From Salarias fasciatus (Eukaryota; Chordata; Actinopteri; Blenniiformes; Blenniidae), in assembly GCF_902148845.1 (NCBI RefSeq), contig NC_043760.1, positions 22,969,743-23,033,742 on the forward strand: 64,000 nucleotides of DNA, read 5' to 3'. The position numbers were made by a program, and so were the translations under genes. The notes beneath the pieces are model-generated. The model saw nothing but the letters and a program-made list of their open reading frames with translations, ran no database searches and had not been told where the DNA came from. Below are positions 63,077 to 64,000 of this stretch, piece after piece (within the stretch, counting starts at the first letter, position 1; each line of letters starts with the position of its first letter).

Positions 63077-64000
63077 CTAGTAAAATATTCTGAAGAATAA
63101 TAACAACGATGACACTGAAGGTGTTGGTGAAGGAGCCTGATGGGTGGCTGACGTTGCAGGTGGCGTCCCCGGTTCCCGCTCTGTGGGATGAATCCAGGAG
63201 GACTGGAGTGAGGGCAGTGGTGACTGGGGCGGCATCCTAGGTGATGGCTGAGTGGCTGGAGGTTGCTGTTGCTGCTGCTGCTGCTGCTGCTGTGGGGCCT
63301 GCCTGGTCGTGGGTCGCTGTTGCTGTGGCTGCTGGGAGAGATGACGCTGCTGCTGCTGCTGCTTGTAGCGGTGGACAAGGTTCAGGCAGTCAATCTGGAA
63401 TTCATGCCAGGACTCCTCCGGGATGCCCTGCATGTGTCCCTCCAGCAGGCATGCAAAATCATGCACTATCTTCTGCTGGCTGGTGTGGGAGTGACTGGCC
63501 CCCAAGGAGTCTGCTTTGGCGAGGATCTGAAACATACAAACATTGGAACAATTTAGTATTGCACAGGTCGCGTAAAGAGCAATGGATCAAACTGAAATGC
63601 AATCTGCATGTAGACAGATTCTCACCATCTTCACTGCATCACTCAGGTTGCTCAAGGGCACCTCAGCGGTTGTTGTGGCTGCATCTGATTTCTTTGAACG
63701 CTTCCTCTTTCCCTGTCCGGTGGTTGTAGATGTAGATGCTGGGATGGGTGAACCTGTGGACCGCACTCCATCATCCTCTCCGTCGCTGATCGTCACTGCA
63801 GACTGCTCACTGGGGACCGTTTCTCCTTTTTCAAAACCTTCCCCACCCTGGTCCTCATGTTATCATAATGCTTCCTGCACTGGGGGCCGGTGGCCGGAGG
63901 CTCCAGCTGCTCTCCCACTCGGTCCCACCGGCTGCTCTTGGCCGCCACGTTGAGCCAGTCCTTCTGCTGCTTGTCGTACAGCAGCGGGTTCTCCTTCACC
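63077..64000 (-). CDS. MADF-domain protein with polyglutamine tract, 5' end outside window, frame break present
   Basis: Two coding exons are visible on the minus strand: window edge to 63626, and 63526-63077 (stop at 63079-63077). The edge exon encodes VKENPLLYDKQQKDWLN...RWDRVGEQL...CRKHYDNMRTRVGKVLKK, the MADF (Myb/SANT-like) DNA-binding fold, with its spaced Trp residues. After this come SDGEDDG, a basic stretch QGKRKRSKKS (likely nuclear localisation), NLSDAVKM, then exon 2 with a helical FACLLEGHMQGIPEESWHEF motif and a Q-rich tail (Q4-Q10 runs), ending LFFRIFY. MADF proteins are DNA-binding transcription factors or transposon-derived partners of Harbinger transposases. The MADF frame and the downstream frame differ by one base near 63815-63835, so as written they do not join. 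The good donor GTGAGA at 63625-63620 and acceptor before 63526 support a real gene. Function unknown. Confidence 0.6.
63271..63292 (-). repeat. CAG trinucleotide repeat encoding polyglutamine
   Basis: Seven CTG units on the plus strand (CAG on the coding minus strand) in a longer Q-rich stretch; a shorter CTG block lies at 63347-63364. Likely polymorphic in length. Confidence 0.75.

Overview
This window is vertebrate, most likely teleost, nuclear DNA. It holds intron-rich genes with canonical GT-AG borders, first exons rich in CpG, and several dispersed repeats of types common in fish. I know of no bacterial, viral or CRISPR features here and saw none. I read the exons by eye. Where the summed exon lengths could be tested (CFAP210, PHGDH, KLHL23, SSB, METTL5, UBR3) each gave an uninterrupted frame whose length is close to the human protein.

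Layout from left to right: the 3' end of PPIG (+, 2-790); CFAP210/CCDC173 (-, 1410-4232); PHGDH (+, 5958-10267); an unrecognised spliced gene or decaying pseudogene (-, about 13.5-15.6 kb, perhaps to 16.45 kb); KLHL23 (+, 18049-20431); SSB/La (+, 23172-27157); METTL5 (-, 27260-29883); UBR3 (+, 38 coding exons, 32479-60357); and the 3' part of a MADF-domain gene with a polyglutamine tract (-, 63077 to the window end). The order PPIG-CFAP210-KLHL23-SSB-METTL5-UBR3 matches human 2q31.1 as I remember it. Human PHOSPHO2 lies between CFAP210 and KLHL23. I do not see it here, and PHGDH plus the unrecognised gene occupy that interval.

The genes do not form a pathway. They are a conserved block of housekeeping and ciliary genes: RNA-associated proteins (PPIG, La), an 18S rRNA m6A methyltransferase (METTL5), two ubiquitin-system proteins (KLHL23, UBR3), serine synthesis (PHGDH) and an axonemal microtubule inner protein (CFAP210). 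SSB and METTL5 converge so tightly that the last METTL5 coding exon lies opposite the SSB 3' UTR.

The clearest mobile element is a 665-bp foldback element with arms of about 250 bp and TTAA duplications, inside UBR3 intron 29. Other repeats include two copies of a common fish interspersed repeat, a SINE-like copy, a LINE 3' end, a smaller foldback in SSB, and many microsatellites and homopolymers in UBR3 introns. The best leads for new biology are the unrecognised gene at 13.5-16.4 kb, the Arg-rich in-frame extension upstream of the PHGDH start, and the frame break in the MADF-domain gene.
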